Shown here: positions 33,193 through 43,566 of the stretch, piece after piece
Position numbering within the stretch: position 1 is the first letter of the stretch
Layout of the letters: the number at the start of each line of letters is the position of its first letter
Assembly: GCF_027887165.1 (NCBI RefSeq)
Contig: NC_077227.1
Coordinates: forward strand, 444,585,895-444,649,894
Direction: 5' to 3'
Length of the DNA stretch: 64,000 nucleotides
DNA from: Monodelphis domestica
Lineage: Eukaryota > Chordata > Mammalia > Didelphimorphia > Didelphidae
Made by a program: the position numbers and the translations under genes
Notes under the pieces: generated by a model
Told to the model about the DNA's origin: nothing
Databases searched by the model: none
The model's input: only the letters and a program-made list of their open reading frames with translations

Positions 33193-33534
33193 TTAGTCAT
33201 AGTTATATCTTTTTTTCCCCTTTGCTGAAGGATTTCAAAGAAACTAAACCATAAAATGAAATTAGAAGGGGCCAAATGGAGAATGATTTTCTAAAAAGAG
33301 AGTATGGGATAATGACTGGAGAGCTATCCTCTGAGCCAGGAAGACCTAGTTTTCTGTCCCACCTGACCCATAAAAATAAGACAACTCTTAAGACTTTAAG
33401 TTGTAGAGAAGGTGCCAATCAGCATCAGTATAAACTTCCTCATCCTGGAGCTCCATATACGAAAGGGGGAAAAAAATCACAAATCCGGTTTCTTGTCTCT
33501 GACTCTGTATCTTTGTTGCTCTCTGTGTCTCTCC

Positions 33535-33535
<1 letters not shown>

Positions 33536-33610
<75 letters not shown>
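33536..33610 (+). repeat. (CT)n microsatellite, about 35 copies
   Basis: Perfect CT dinucleotide run next to the 3' tail side of a reverse SINE-A, so probably grown from that tail. Frames with SLSLSL on + and RERERE on - are artefacts. Confidence 0.97.
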
Positions 33611-33616
<6 letters not shown>

Positions 33617-33800
33617 TTTCCCCCTTCCCCTTTACTTTCTGTTAGACAGACTCTAACACAGAAGGGCAAGGGCTAGTTAATTCGGGTTAAGTTACTTGTC
33701 CAGGATCAACAAACTAGGAAGTATCTGAGGTAAAAATTGAACCCAAGTTCTCCTGACTCTAGGCCTGGCACTCTGTCCACTGTGTTCACCTCCCTTTCTT
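33611..33800 (-). mobile_element. SINE-A, reverse, with internal loss
   Basis: Contains ACTTTCTGTTAGACAGACTC, AAGGGCAAGGGCTAGTTAAT and CCACTGTGTTCACCTCCC. The block between the GTATTGG box and the AAGGGCTAG box is shortened. Confidence 0.75.
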
Positions 33801-33954
33801 TTAAGGAACTGCAAACCAAGTTATTTATATTTTAAAAATGTTTTGAGACATCTGGTGAACAACTTAAAAGGAATTTAATTTACATTTTATCTCTGAGCTG
33901 AGATACTATTCTCCTACTAGACTGCAAACTCAATGAGGGAACATGCTTTAAAAA

Positions 33955-34085
33955 AAATTTTTTTTTTAAGCCTTACCTTCCATATTAGAATCAATACTGT
34001 GTATTGGTTCCATGGCAGAAGAGTGGTAAGGGCTAGTCAGTGGGGGTTAAGTGACTTGCTCAGGGTCACACAACTAGAAAGTTTT
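33955..34085 (-). mobile_element. SINE-A, reverse, 5'-truncated
   Basis: Contains TTTTTTTTAAGCCTTACCTT, AATACTGTGTATTGGTTCCA and AGTGGTAAGGGCTAGTCAGT, stopping after TCACACAACTAG. The tRNA-like half is missing. Confidence 0.85.
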
Positions 34086-34709
34086 AAACCTTTGTTTTCA
34101 CTTTTGAGAAAAAGTTTATAGTTCAGGGCTCTAAATACAGTAGTTGCTTACTGAATGCTATCATATTATTGAATCCTGAATCTGTACAATAAAACTAGAA
34201 CCTCAAAATATTATCTGAACTAGATGTAAAAGAAATCGATATTTCATTTTGCTTGAGGACTTGTGCCTTTGGCTCACTTTGACTATAAACCCCCAAGTGA
34301 AAAGGACTTGCCCTACTTAGTCTCTTCACCCCTACATCATCTCCATTTTGATCTCTACTTCTACCTCCTGTTGGTCCATTTCCAATTTTGCCTTGTCTTT
34401 TGGGAATCTTGATCAAATGTTTGTCTTGAGCTATAATATAACATCCTTCCTACTCCCTTAGAGCCTGACTCTCCTGACCCAGGCATCTAGCTGTGAACTT
34501 TGCTCTTTATGACAGTAGGAGACTGGAGCTGAGGTCTAAGATACCTTTTCTACTGAGCACTCCAGGATGTTTCCACCAGAGTGAAGGGATTGGCATTTTA
34601 AAGCATTTCCTGAAGAGTCTGTTTAATTCCTCCCAATTGTCTAGCTTTGCCACTGATACCTGTCACCTGGTGGCTCATGGCACCTCATTACAGTGCTGTA
34701 GTACTTGGG
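34086..34709. other. Unique sequence, nothing recognised
   Basis: Frames 34195-34416 (-) and 34493-34726 (+) lack family resemblance. Confidence 0.3.
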
Positions 34710-34855
34710 TTTCCACTTCCTGCTGAGACATCGACTAGCTGTGACCCTTTGGAAAGTTACTTCTTCCTGGGCCCCAGTTCCCTCATCTGGGAAATAAAAG
34801 AATTGAATTAGAAGTTCTTTAAAGTCTCTTCCAGCTCAAATAGTCTATGATTATG
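34710..34855 (+). mobile_element. MIR fragment, forward
   Basis: Contains GACTAGCTGTGACCCTTTGG, CAGTTCCCTCATCTGGGAAA and TTCTTTAAAGTCTCTTCCAG. Confidence 0.7.
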
Positions 34856-34977
34856 GGAGTAAAGGAGACTTGGTGTGTGTGTGTGTGGAAGTGCCTTAAG
34901 AAAAATGGGAATGCATTCATCCTCCTACTTTCACGGCTGCTTTTCATGAAGAAATATTTTTAGCTTAAAACAGAAAT

Positions 34978-35836
34978 GTATTAAATATGCCTTAAAAATA
35001 CACACACACACACACATATATAAATGTAACATCACACCAAGTGGTAGGGGGGAAGCATTTCTAAATACAGAGCATAGCTAGATAGATTAGATATAGTATA
35101 AATACTTTATACAGTCTATAATAAAAATAAAGTAATATTATATATACCTTATAATATGTATATGTGGTATATAGGCTCCATACAGCACATATAAAATATA
35201 AATACAGTTTATATAATATATGTATGACATATATATACAATGCCAATACAGTATACATAGTATGTATGCCTTATATAATATATACACAATGTAAATATAG
35301 TATATGTAATTTATATCTTATATGGTATAAATACAATACAATATGGTATATGTTATATATGTATGCCTTATATATTAAATATATAATACAAATATAGTAT
35401 GTATCTTATACAACATATAGAATATAAATATACAGTATATATAGTTTATATCTTATATGGTATATATAATATATGGCATTTATTATATATATGTCATATT
35501 AAATATATAACACAAATATAGTATATATATATTACATAGTATACATACAATATAATTAGAGGATATATACTTTATATCTTATATGGTATATATAACATAA
35601 TATAGTATATATCATATATGTATGCCTTATATATTATATGTACAATATAAATATAGTCTATATACCTTATATAGTATATATACTATATAAATAAATTTAT
35701 AGTTTACATCTTAAATTATATATACAACATAAGACAGCATATATAGTACTGTATATATAGATACACAATGGAATATAGTATATATGGTACACTATACTAT
35801 ATATATATGTATATATGTGTATTTATACCTTATACA
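34978..35836. repeat. AT-rich satellite-like array, left part
   Basis: Almost pure A/T with TATATA words and a recurring phrase ATGTATGCCTTATATA at 35262, 35359 and 35618, with a decayed version near 35490. Spacings are about 97, 130 and 128 bases, so there is a higher-order unit. It starts with a short CA tract (34991-35015). It continues after an inserted SINE, at 36386-36530. Confidence 0.85.
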
Positions 35837-36385
35837 GGGGTATATGGGATGTTCAAGGAAGACTAGCACTTCTGATGTGAGGATTTGCCAAGTTCTTTTC
35901 AGTGCTGATTTGGTATCCACCATCCACCTATTGCTCCAAGAGGCTGAAGCATATACAGTGGCCATACCTCTGTAAATTATCTCAGCAGGCAGGGAGGTTA
36001 AACCCTTTTGAGGATAACTGACAGACCTCAGACCTGTTGATGGATTAGGGGAACTCTCTACTCCAGGGATATGAAGACTTCCCTTGGTGGAAGGGGTGGA
36101 TGAAAACAATTTGTTCCAATGGTCACAAAGGTAGCAGAAATAGGTTTTGTAGAGCTCTTAGAGCTTGGTTAGATATCAAAGAAATCAAGGTCATCCACTC
36201 CATTCCAAGCCATTGTCAGCCATCTTGACTTTTGCCTTGCCACTGGACTTCAATGACTCTGGAAGAGAGAGTGTGGCTGATGACTTTGTGTAACTCTGCT
36301 TCACTTAAACCCAGTTCATGCATGAGTCAAAAGACATCACCATTGATGTCACTGGTCCTCTTTGAAAGTGGAGGCTAAAAAACCG
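35837..36385 (+). mobile_element. RTE-related SINE/LINE 3' unit inserted in the AT array
   Basis: Contains AGCACTTCTGATGTGAGGAT, AATTATCTCAGCAGGCAGGG, AGGTTAAACCCTTTTGAGGA, ATGAAAACAATTTGTTCC, then TGACTTTTGCCTTGCCACTG and GACATCACCATTGATGTCAC. The second half is the forward form of the repeat at 50236-50445. It is flanked by a 9-base direct repeat CCTTATACA (35828-35836 and 36386-36394). Exact family name not assigned. Confidence 0.75.
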
Positions 36386-36530
36386 CCTTATACAATATAG
36401 ATAAATTCTGGATATATGTGTATGTATATACGTATGTGTTTGTGTAGATATGTGTGTATATATCTGTGTGTTTCTATGTACATATACATAGAATATGTAT
36501 ATATTATATATATATCACATATGCTGTATT
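36386..36530. repeat. AT-rich satellite-like array, right part
   Basis: Resumes with CCTTATACAATATAGATAAA, matching array units left of the insertion, then passes into TATATGTGTATG-type sequence. Confidence 0.75.
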
Positions 36531-36559
36531 TCTTGGCCACTATAAAACTCAGTCTCCAT

Positions 36560-37190
36560 CATTTTCTTGGTATATTCCTACTCCTACTTTCTCAGGGCTC
36601 TGGTTCTATCTTTCCCTACTTATTTTCAGCTCAGCGGTAGTTGGAGTCCAATTGTTAAATGCCACATTAACAGTTCCTTATTATTATTAGGAACCACGAT
36701 GTTTCAACCACCTCTCAAGTTATCTGAGGTCTCATTTATTTCTGCTATCTTCCAGAGCAATCGGCCTCTGCTCAGCTCTTCTTGTCTCCTGTTCTCTGGG
36801 CTAAGCTGCCTTCTATACTTAACTAGAGGCACATGATATCACTGGGCCTGACCTCTCAGTTACTTCTAATTCTCTAAATTTCTCTGTGAGGGCATGGCTC
36901 ACAATGGGTCAGCATTTTCTTACTGTACAGCTCAACCTTTCCCCTTCTACTAGGAATTCTATATACACGCTGATGTTTTTTTCAAATAGCAAAGCCTCAA
37001 TGTCCTTGACTTCCATGACCTTCATCTTCACCTATGCCACCTATGGGGATGATTGCACCTTCACTCTCATTATCCCCCACAAGTATTTAATTTCCATTTT
37101 CAAAAACTCTCAAATTCTTCTCTCAACCTCCTATTATTCCAAATGTCTTTGTGTGCCTCACTCGTCCAAAATCTATTTGTTGTCATTACT
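36560..37190 (+). mobile_element. Old L2 LINE, 5'-most recognisable part
   Basis: C/T-rich forward coding-strand text of L2 ORF2: GACTTCCATGACCTTCATCT, CAAGTATTTAATTTCCATTT, CTTCTCTCAACCTCCTATTA. It is the first block of a colinear L2 copy that continues at 37433, 40066 and 43133. The 111-codon frame 36886-37221 is decayed L2, not a host gene. Confidence 0.6.
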
Positions 37191-37192
37191 AC

Positions 37193-37432
37193 GAATAGCT
37201 AACATTTATAAAGCTCTTTAAGCTTCTCAAAGCCTGTTACAAACATTATCCCATTTGGTCTTCACAACAATCTGAGGGGGTAGGTACTATTATTACCCCC
37301 CCATTTTGCAGATGAAAAAACAGAGATAGACCAAGGTCATACAGGTAGTCAGTGTCTGAGGCCAGATTTGATCTCAGATCCTTTTGACTCGAAGTCTAGT
37401 GCTTTGTCAACAGCACTGTGTCCTCCAATCCT
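37193..37432 (-). mobile_element. MIR, reverse, near full length
   Basis: Contains CTAACATTTATAAAGCTCTT, GAGGGGGTAGGTACTATTAT, ATTTTGCAGATGAAAAAACA and AGATTTGATCTCAGATCCT. Interrupts the L2 copy. Confidence 0.9.
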
Positions 37433-38222
37433 TCCATCCTTCAGTGCTATCCTAAGTCACCCCTAGTTCTGGCTTCACTTTTCTCTCTTTCTGTTCTTGA
37501 CCTTATAGTTTGCCAGTTTAGCTTTATACTGCCCTCTGTCCTTAAATCCCCTGCCTCCTTGTCCTATTGTTTTCAATGCCTTGCCAAACTCTAACCTGGG
37601 ATTACTCCTGCCATCTGCCTCCTCTGTTCCTACTCATGTGCTGCTGAACTGTGCTGGAGAGAGTCACAAAGCCCTGCTATCTGGGTCCACTAGAAATTTA
37701 GATTATCTAATATTAACTGGGCTTTCATTGCCACAAGGGAATATTTCTACTCTTCCCTAATTGACTTTTTTTTTGTTTTGTTTTTCTCACAGCAGCTGTT
37801 CTAAAACTTTTCTTCTCTCCTTAACCTGTTCTGCCTCCTTTCACCCTGCCCTCTCAGCAAATGGTCTCTCATAATTCTATAACAGAAAAAAATAGGGGTA
37901 ATTTGCTATAAATATCCCCTTCCCCTCCACTTAATATTTCAAAATCTCATGGTATCATCTTACATTCTTTCCTCCTGAACTTTGGTCTCCAGTGAAGAGG
38001 AGGCTCTTTCTCTGGCCCAAGTTGACCCATTTATGTGTTCTCTTCATCTCATCCCTTTTTGGCTTCTCTAGCCTTCTCCCTCCCCCTTCTTGAATCTTCA
38101 TTTCTACTGGCTCCTTCTTTGCTGCTTAAAAATACTCTCAAGTTTCTCCAATCCAAAGGAAGCCATTACTCAATCCTGCAAAAAAGTTCTTGTAAGACTA
38201 AACATATTTCCTTTTTATTTTG
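37433..38222 (+). mobile_element. Old L2 LINE, continuation before the RT domain
   Basis: Contains CTGCCATCTGCCTCCTCTGT, ACTCATGTGCTGCTGAACTG, TGCTGGAGAGAGTCACAAAG and GGCTCCTTCTTTGCTGCTTA, then AATCCTGCAAAAAAGTTCTT, in L2 ORF2 order. Frameshifts and stops throughout. Confidence 0.75.
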
Positions 38223-38224
38223 AA

Positions 38225-38560
38225 AGGGTAACTGTGAGGAGATCATGGACAAGGTACTAAGAAGGGACACAAGCCCCTAAAGAAGCACAAGCCAGACAGT
38301 TTATTACTCACAGGCATACAGGGATGTAGTTCTTCAGCTCTACAGGAGGTGGCATGGGCATACAGTGGGAGGTGTTCCCCATCTGAGAACCCAGATCTCT
38401 GTGTCTCTGTCCTTGGATAGCCCATCCTTGTTGCTGGTTGGATTCAGAGGGCAGAGACCTTAGGGACAGTCAATCAGTGGATGATCTGAACTCGAACCTG
38501 AATTCTGCCCTCCCCCTCATAGAACACAAGGGTGTCATGATTCGGAATGATTGCTAATGT
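38225..38560 (-). mobile_element. Probable ERV LTR, reverse
   Basis: Read on the reverse strand it has a poly-A signal region (GTGAGTAATAAACTG) followed by a U5-like CTCCTCACAGTTAC end. It sits at the junction where the L2 copy breaks off. No duplication confirmed; boundaries are tentative. Confidence 0.45.
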
Positions 38561-38627
38561 AGTATACTTGGATTCAATGGAGACTGCTAAACTGATATGA
38601 TCAGTAGAACATTGCATTCTTCTTCTC

Positions 38628-38735
38628 TTTTAGTCCTTATCTTCTGTCTTAGAATCAATACTGTGTGTTGGTTCCAAAGCAGAAAAGGGCTAAGGGCTAG
38701 GTGATGGGAGTTAAGTCACTTGCCCAGGGTCACAC
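38628..38735 (-). mobile_element. SINE-A, reverse, 5'-truncated
   Basis: Contains TTATCTTCTGTCTTAGAATC, TACTGTGTGTTGGTTCCAAA and CACTTGCCCAGGGTCACACA. The tRNA-like end is lost and L3 text follows immediately. Confidence 0.85.
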
Positions 38736-38945
38736 AGTAGGTGATGTAGTTCATCTAGATTTTACCAAATAATTTGATTTACTATCTCATATTATTTTTA
38801 GGAAGAAGATGGAGAAATATGGACTAGATAATAATAAAATATATGAATCTGCAACTGATTGAACAGTCTATCTCAAAGAGTATCTTTAATGGTACAATGT
38901 TATTTTGCAGAAATCTTCAGTGGAGTGCTTCAGGCATATGATTTT
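38736..38945 (+). mobile_element. L3/CR1 LINE, RT-coding part, forward
   Basis: Translation shows a decayed L3 reverse transcriptase: HLDFTK.FDLLSH, then KMEKYGLDNN, and SSVECF where functional copies carry the S-G-V-P-Q box. Interrupted by SINE-A and continued at 39167. Confidence 0.75.
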
Positions 38946-39166
38946 GTATAAATACATTTTTTATCCAGGATGTAGGGGCAGTTCAGTGGATAGATCCTCA
39001 GGCCTGGAGTTGTGTGGACCTGGGCTCAAATCTGACATCAGATACTTCCTAGATGCATGAGCCTGGGTAAGTCACTTAACCCAAATTGCCTAGCTCTTAC
39101 AACTCCTCTGCTTTGGAACTGATAGTATCGATGCTAAGACAAAGGTAAGGGTTTAAAAAATTTATT
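38946..39166 (+). mobile_element. SINE-A, forward
   Basis: Contains GGGGCAGTTCAGTGGATAGA, CTCAGGCCTGGAGTTGTGTG, TGAGCCTGGGTAAGTCACTT and ends GACAAAGGTAAGGGTTTAAA. Inserted into L3. Confidence 0.9.
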
Positions 39167-40065
39167 TATACCTTGGAAAATGCCATGGATTATTACATGT
39201 TCATCAAATTTCCAGATGGTTTAAACAAAGCTTGGAGGCAGAGGTAGCATGATAGATGACAGTTTTAGGGTTCAAAAAATCTCAATAGGCCAGAGCATTG
39301 GATAAAATCTAATAAGATGAAATTCAGAAAGGATGGATGTAAAATCTTACATGGTTTCAAAAGAAAAAATCCATTTCAGAAGTTTAGTTTGGTGGAAGCA
39401 TGGTTGGATAATAACTTGCCTGGCAAAAAGATCCTGAAGTTTTTGTGGACTGCAAACTCAATATAAGCCAGCAGTGTGATGGGGAAGCCAAAGAGCTTAT
39501 GTAATCTTGGGCTATAATAAGAGCAGCATAGCTTGCAGGAGTGAGAAGATCATAGTCTTCTATACTCTGCCCTAGCCAGCCATATTTGGAGTTTCACGTT
39601 CAATTCTTGGTACCACAGATGAAGACAAGGTAGAGAAAACTCTGGGACAACCAGGATGGTAATGGGTCTTGAGTCCATATTATATGGATGAAGTAACGTG
39701 GGGTATTTAGCCTAGCAAGTAGAAGACTCAAGGGTGGGGTGGAGATGACAATTGTTTTTTAGCAATTAAAGGGATGTCATGTGAAAGAGTAACTTATTCT
39801 GTTTGACCCCACAGGGTTGAACTGCTAGGAACAAAGGGTAGAAGAAGTAAAGAGACAAATTTAAAGGCACATCAAGAAAATTTCTAATACTTAGAAAAAA
39901 AGAGGAGATAATAAGTTTCCTTAAGAAATAGAAAATTCCCCTTCATTGGAGGTCGTTAAGCAAACTGGGTGACTTCTTTTCAGGCTTGCTGTTATGGAAA
40001 TTCTATTTAGGTAGGAGTTGGACTAGGTGGCCTCTGGGTTCTCTTTCAACTCTCAATAGCTATGA
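39167..40065 (+). mobile_element. L3/CR1 LINE, 3' part, forward
   Basis: Unusually complete run of the L3 3' region in order: GTTCATCAAATTTCCAGATG, GTTCAAAAAATCTCAATAGG, GGACTGCAAACTCAATATAA, GCCAGCAGTGTGATGGGGAA, AACCAGGATGGTAATGGGTC, ATTGGAGGTCGTTAAGCAAA, GTTGGACTAGGTGGCCTCTG. With 38736-38945 it makes about 1.1 kb of L3, inserted into the L2 copy. Confidence 0.85.
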
Positions 40066-40816
40066 ATCAGCCTTCTTCTCAAGCTATTTTCCTTTATCCA
40101 GACTCTCTGTCATAACCAAATTCCTAGAAAAAGTTACTTATGCTTATTACCTCCCTCAGTTCTCGGTTGCAATTTAATTTCCAGCTTCATTACCCTATTG
40201 GAACTTCTGTCTCTAAAGATCTAATGATCTCTTCATTGTCAAATGCAATGATCTTTTCCCAATCCTGCTCCCTGACTTCTTTGCAGCATTTGACATTGTT
40301 GACCATCGTCTATGCCAGAATCCTTTTGGGGTTTTTGTGACACTGCTTTCTTTTTCTCCCATTTCTTTGGCTGGTCCTGCAGTTTTCTTTGCTAATTTAG
40401 CATCCATGTCCCATCCCCTAAATGTAGGTATACTCCAAAGCTCTATCCTAGGTAGTCTTGTGTTTTTGCTTTTTTTTCTATATTATCACCTCCCCTGGGT
40501 TTAATTATCATCTCTCTTCAGATGACTACTACATCTATATCTAGATCTGTTCTCTCATAAGTTACATTCCCACATCTCCAACTGCTCATTTGGCATTTCA
40601 ATTTTCATACACCTTAGCCATCTTAAATTAAACTTGTCTAAAACAGAACTAATTCTATTTCCTTCAAAATTCATCCCTCTTCTTCATTTTCTTTCTGTTG
40701 ATTGCACCACCATTCTTTTCATCATTTGTATTCAGCTCCTCAGAATCAATTCCTCAATGTCCCTCACATTCTCATATTCAATCAGCTGCCCAATCTTATC
40801 TGTCCTATAGATATCT
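40066..40816 (+). mobile_element. Old L2 LINE, RT-domain part
   Basis: Translation on + gives the RT blocks of L2 in order: FAAFDIVDHRLC (functional form AFDTVDH), then HLKLNLSKTELILFPSK. DNA words: GATCTAATGATCTCTTCATT, GCAGCATTTGACATTGTTGA. Colinear with the L2 blocks upstream. Ends in an 18-base stretch nearly repeated at 43133-43150. Confidence 0.8.
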
Positions 40817-40821
40817 TTTTC

Positions 40822-40997
40822 TTAACTGATACCTTCTGTCTAAGTATTAGTTCCAAGGCAGAAGAGTGGTAAGGGCTATGCAATGGGGGATTAAGTGACT
40901 TGTTCAAAGTCACACAGAAGTAAGTATCTGAGGCTAGATTTGAATGCAAGGTTTCTTGTCTCCAGGCCTGGTTCTGATGACTTTAAAATATTGCCTC
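40822..40997 (-). mobile_element. SINE-A, reverse
   Basis: Contains ACTGATACCTTCTGTCTAAG, AGTGGTAAGGGCTATGCAAT and AGATTTGAATGCAAGG. Inserted in L2. Confidence 0.85.
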
Positions 40998-41163
40998 TAT
41001 ACTAATTTGGAGTCAGGAAATCTTATCTTTATGAGTTCAATTTGAGCCTCTGACACTTACTAGCTATGTGATCCTGGGCAAGTCTACATTGGTTTGCCTC
41101 AATTTCTTTATCTATAAAAAGAGTTGCAAAAGGAAATGACAAAACATTCCAGTATCATTGCAA
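40998..41163 (+). mobile_element. SINE-B, forward, left part
   Basis: Contains TTTGGAGTCAGGAAATCTTA, GTGATCCTGGGCAAGTCTAC and TTCCAGTATCATTGCAA, then stops. The missing 3' end is found about 1.9 kb away at 43051-43125. Confidence 0.85.
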
Positions 41164-43050
41164 ACAGAAATTATATATATGTAAACATATATAATCTATC
41201 CATATATACAGTACATACATGTATGCTATAAAGATACATATATACATTTCATATTTACATATATTTTACATATATATACACTATAATACAATTAATTCTA
41301 TAATTCTAACTATACTATACATTATTTACATATATTTACATATGTATTTCTAATTTGTGATATGTGATTTGTTATATGTCATATGTGCTATGTAATGTAC
41401 ATTGTTATGTATGTTACAATGTATTTTGTAATGTAATTCAGTATCTTGCCTTATCTTATCAATCTTAAACTCCAATATATCAATTTACAGCCCTATCTTA
41501 ATTTTTTAAAAAACTAATCCTATCTAAAAACTACCTATACTATTCTAAATGACTAAATCCTATACTAAATTTTATACTAAGTAACTAACTATTCTTTGTT
41601 AGTAACTACTTTATAACTAATTATAACATTGTTAGTATCCAGCTATACATTGTTTCACTCATTCAACAAGTAAATCAAGGTATCCTAACCATGTTTATGT
41701 TTTTGTGTATATGCGTTATGTCAGTGTTACTGTTATGTTACTGTTACATGCAATATACTTACCAAAATTTCAGATTTTTCTTCTCATCTTGTTTGAAGAA
41801 TTCTTCCTCTCCAAAACCCATGGTAGTAATATGTATTGATGAATGCTTATGAATATATATGTTATATTACATTACCCAAATTCCTTAGAACCATTAGTCC
41901 ACAATCTCTTGATCCTCTTCATTGAAAATTCCCTTCAAAATCTTTATCTGCTTAACATGTATAAGTTTTTCAATCTTTGTACAACATCCACCAATTTTCT
42001 GAATCCTCCTCTTCAATTGAAATGTCCTCTTCCATTCAAATGTCCACTTCCATTGGATTGGTCCTCTTCTTACTGATCTTTTTGACTACAGACTCTATTT
42101 GACTGATGAATCTCAGCTTTCCACAAACTCTTCTTCATTTTCTTTTTCTACAATTCCTACATTTTCATTATCAATTCCATGAGCTAATTTAATATGTGAA
42201 CAATGATACCACAAATCTCTTCCTAATACTTTCACTTAAGATAGTGAAACTAACACAATTGTATAAAGACCTACCCAACTCTTTTGTGTTGCTGATGTGC
42301 TTGCAAAAATTTTCACATACACCATATTACTTGGTTGAAAATTATGAAGAGAATAATCCAATGGACCAGATTGCATCAATAATACCATATCATGTAGTTC
42401 TCTAAGCTGTTGTTGTGATGCACTTAAATATTAAGCAAGTTGATAATCTCCTCCTAGGAGAGATGTATAAATAGTCTTACAAGTTTTTGCCTGCAATGGA
42501 GCATGCCCAAAGAGCATTTCACGAGATAATATATGCTCTTGGTCTTGTACATAGGTAAAACAAAGCTATGGGAAGAATATCTGGCCATTTTAGATGAGTT
42601 TCAGCACAAATTTTCCCCACCATAGTTTTGAGTTCCCTATTTATACACTCCACTTGACCTGAACTTTGTGGATGATAAGGAACATGATATTTAGATGTTA
42701 TTCCTAGATTCTCATAGATTCTTTTCAGGATATCTTGTGAAAAATGAGATCCTTTAGCAGAATCTATGATAATTGGTACACCAAACCTAGGAACAATTTG
42801 AGCAACACTTTCACCACAAAGCTAGCTGTATTAGTAGTAGTAGATGGGAAAGCTTCAGGCCACTTTGTTAATCTATCTATAATTACAAGACAAAACTTGT
42901 ATCTTCCAGCTTTTGGCATGCTTATGTAATCTGTTTTCAAACTCTCAAATGGACAATATTCCAAAGGTCTACCACCCAAACCTTTCTTTCTGAATGCACC
43001 TTGATTGAATTTTTGGCAAACAGAACAACTAGTACAGAACTTATTTGCAA
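41164..43050 (-). mobile_element. ERV-derived insert splitting a SINE-B
   Basis: Inserted between the two halves of one SINE-B. The junction hexamer TTGCAA occurs at both edges (41158-41163 and 43045-43050). The right 1 kb encodes a retroviral integrase on the reverse strand (separate entry). The left part, about 41164-42090, is AT-rich, with no env or LTR that I can recognise confidently; 41170-41420 has decayed into TATA-type simple sequence. No intact LTR is visible at either edge, so the copy is 5'-truncated within pol. Confidence 0.7.
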
Positions 43051-43063
43051 CAGTACAAAACAA
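42090..43063 (-). pseudogene. pol: Broken gammaretrovirus-like pol (integrase) relic
   Basis: On the reverse strand three successive parts of an integrase are readable: the CX2C half of the zinc-binding domain (SCSVCQ, about 43015), the catalytic core with the first Asp in LKTDY and the block WPEAFP, the second Asp in IIDSAKGSHF, the Glu in SSGQVECINRELK, then YHPQ and the C-terminal domain with SWVGLY, KVLGRDLWYHCSH. The spacing and the WP/HPQSSGQVE pattern fit class I (gammaretrovirus-like) ERVs. It is dead: a frameshift lies near 42806 between the first and second Asp, in-frame stops occur near 42430 and 42237, and everything 5' of the zinc finger is missing. The 99-codon frame 42764-43063 is its longest open piece. 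Confidence 0.85.
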
Positions 43064-43125
43064 AATGGGGGCACAAATAATGAGACACTACTTTTATGAC
43101 TCAACAACAATAACAACTCCACAAA
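43051..43125 (+). mobile_element. SINE-B, forward, right part
   Basis: Contains CAAAATGGGGGCACAAATAA, TGAGACACTACTTTTATGAC and TCAACAACAATAACAA, the SINE-B 3' tail. Same orientation as 40998-41163 and complementary in content. Confidence 0.85.
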
Positions 43126-43132
43126 GTTGCCC

Positions 43133-43560
43133 TCTGTCCCATAGATATCTTAAACTTAACATATCACAAACTAAATTCATTATTTTTTCCTTCCAAAACC
43201 TCTCCTAATCCTAAGTTTCCTATTACTTTTGAAAGTAATACCATCCTTCCCAGTCACTAGGCTTCATATTTGACTCCTCATTTTCTTTTGCCTGCCTACC
43301 CCATTAATCTGTTGTTATATCCTGTTAATTTTACCCTTACAGCATTTTTTACATAAGCTCCACTCTTGCCTTTATCACTTCATTTTTCAACTACTGCAAT
43401 TACTTTCTGGTTGTTTTTTTTTTTTGGTCACAAGTCGCTCTCTACTCTGGTCTTCTATTCCTTTGACTTCTTAAAATGCTCAGCTCCCTTTGAACTTAGT
43501 TCAATTACCACCCCTTACTTGCAGTCTTTTTTATTTACTTCAGTCTCATCTATTTCTATG
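43133..43560 (+). mobile_element. Old L2 LINE, 3' part of RT region
   Basis: Translation begins RYLKLNISQTKFIIF, the L2 block HLKLNMSKTELIIF. It continues with CCATCCTTCCCAGTCACTAG and TTGACTCCTCATTTTCTTTT in L2 order. It re-enters the L2 consensus slightly upstream of where 40066-40816 ended, so part of the consensus is present twice. Confidence 0.75.
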
Positions 43561-43566
43561 TCTAAT

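Noticed and set aside
36886..37221. 111-codon frame as a possible host exon
   Set aside because: DNA words and order match the L2 ORF2 coding strand, and flanking blocks continue the same L2 copy.
41164..42090. Possible env gene of the ERV fragment
   Set aside because: The reverse-strand text after the integrase has only short frames with stops and no hydrophobic fusion-peptide or CX6CC-like pattern that I can see.
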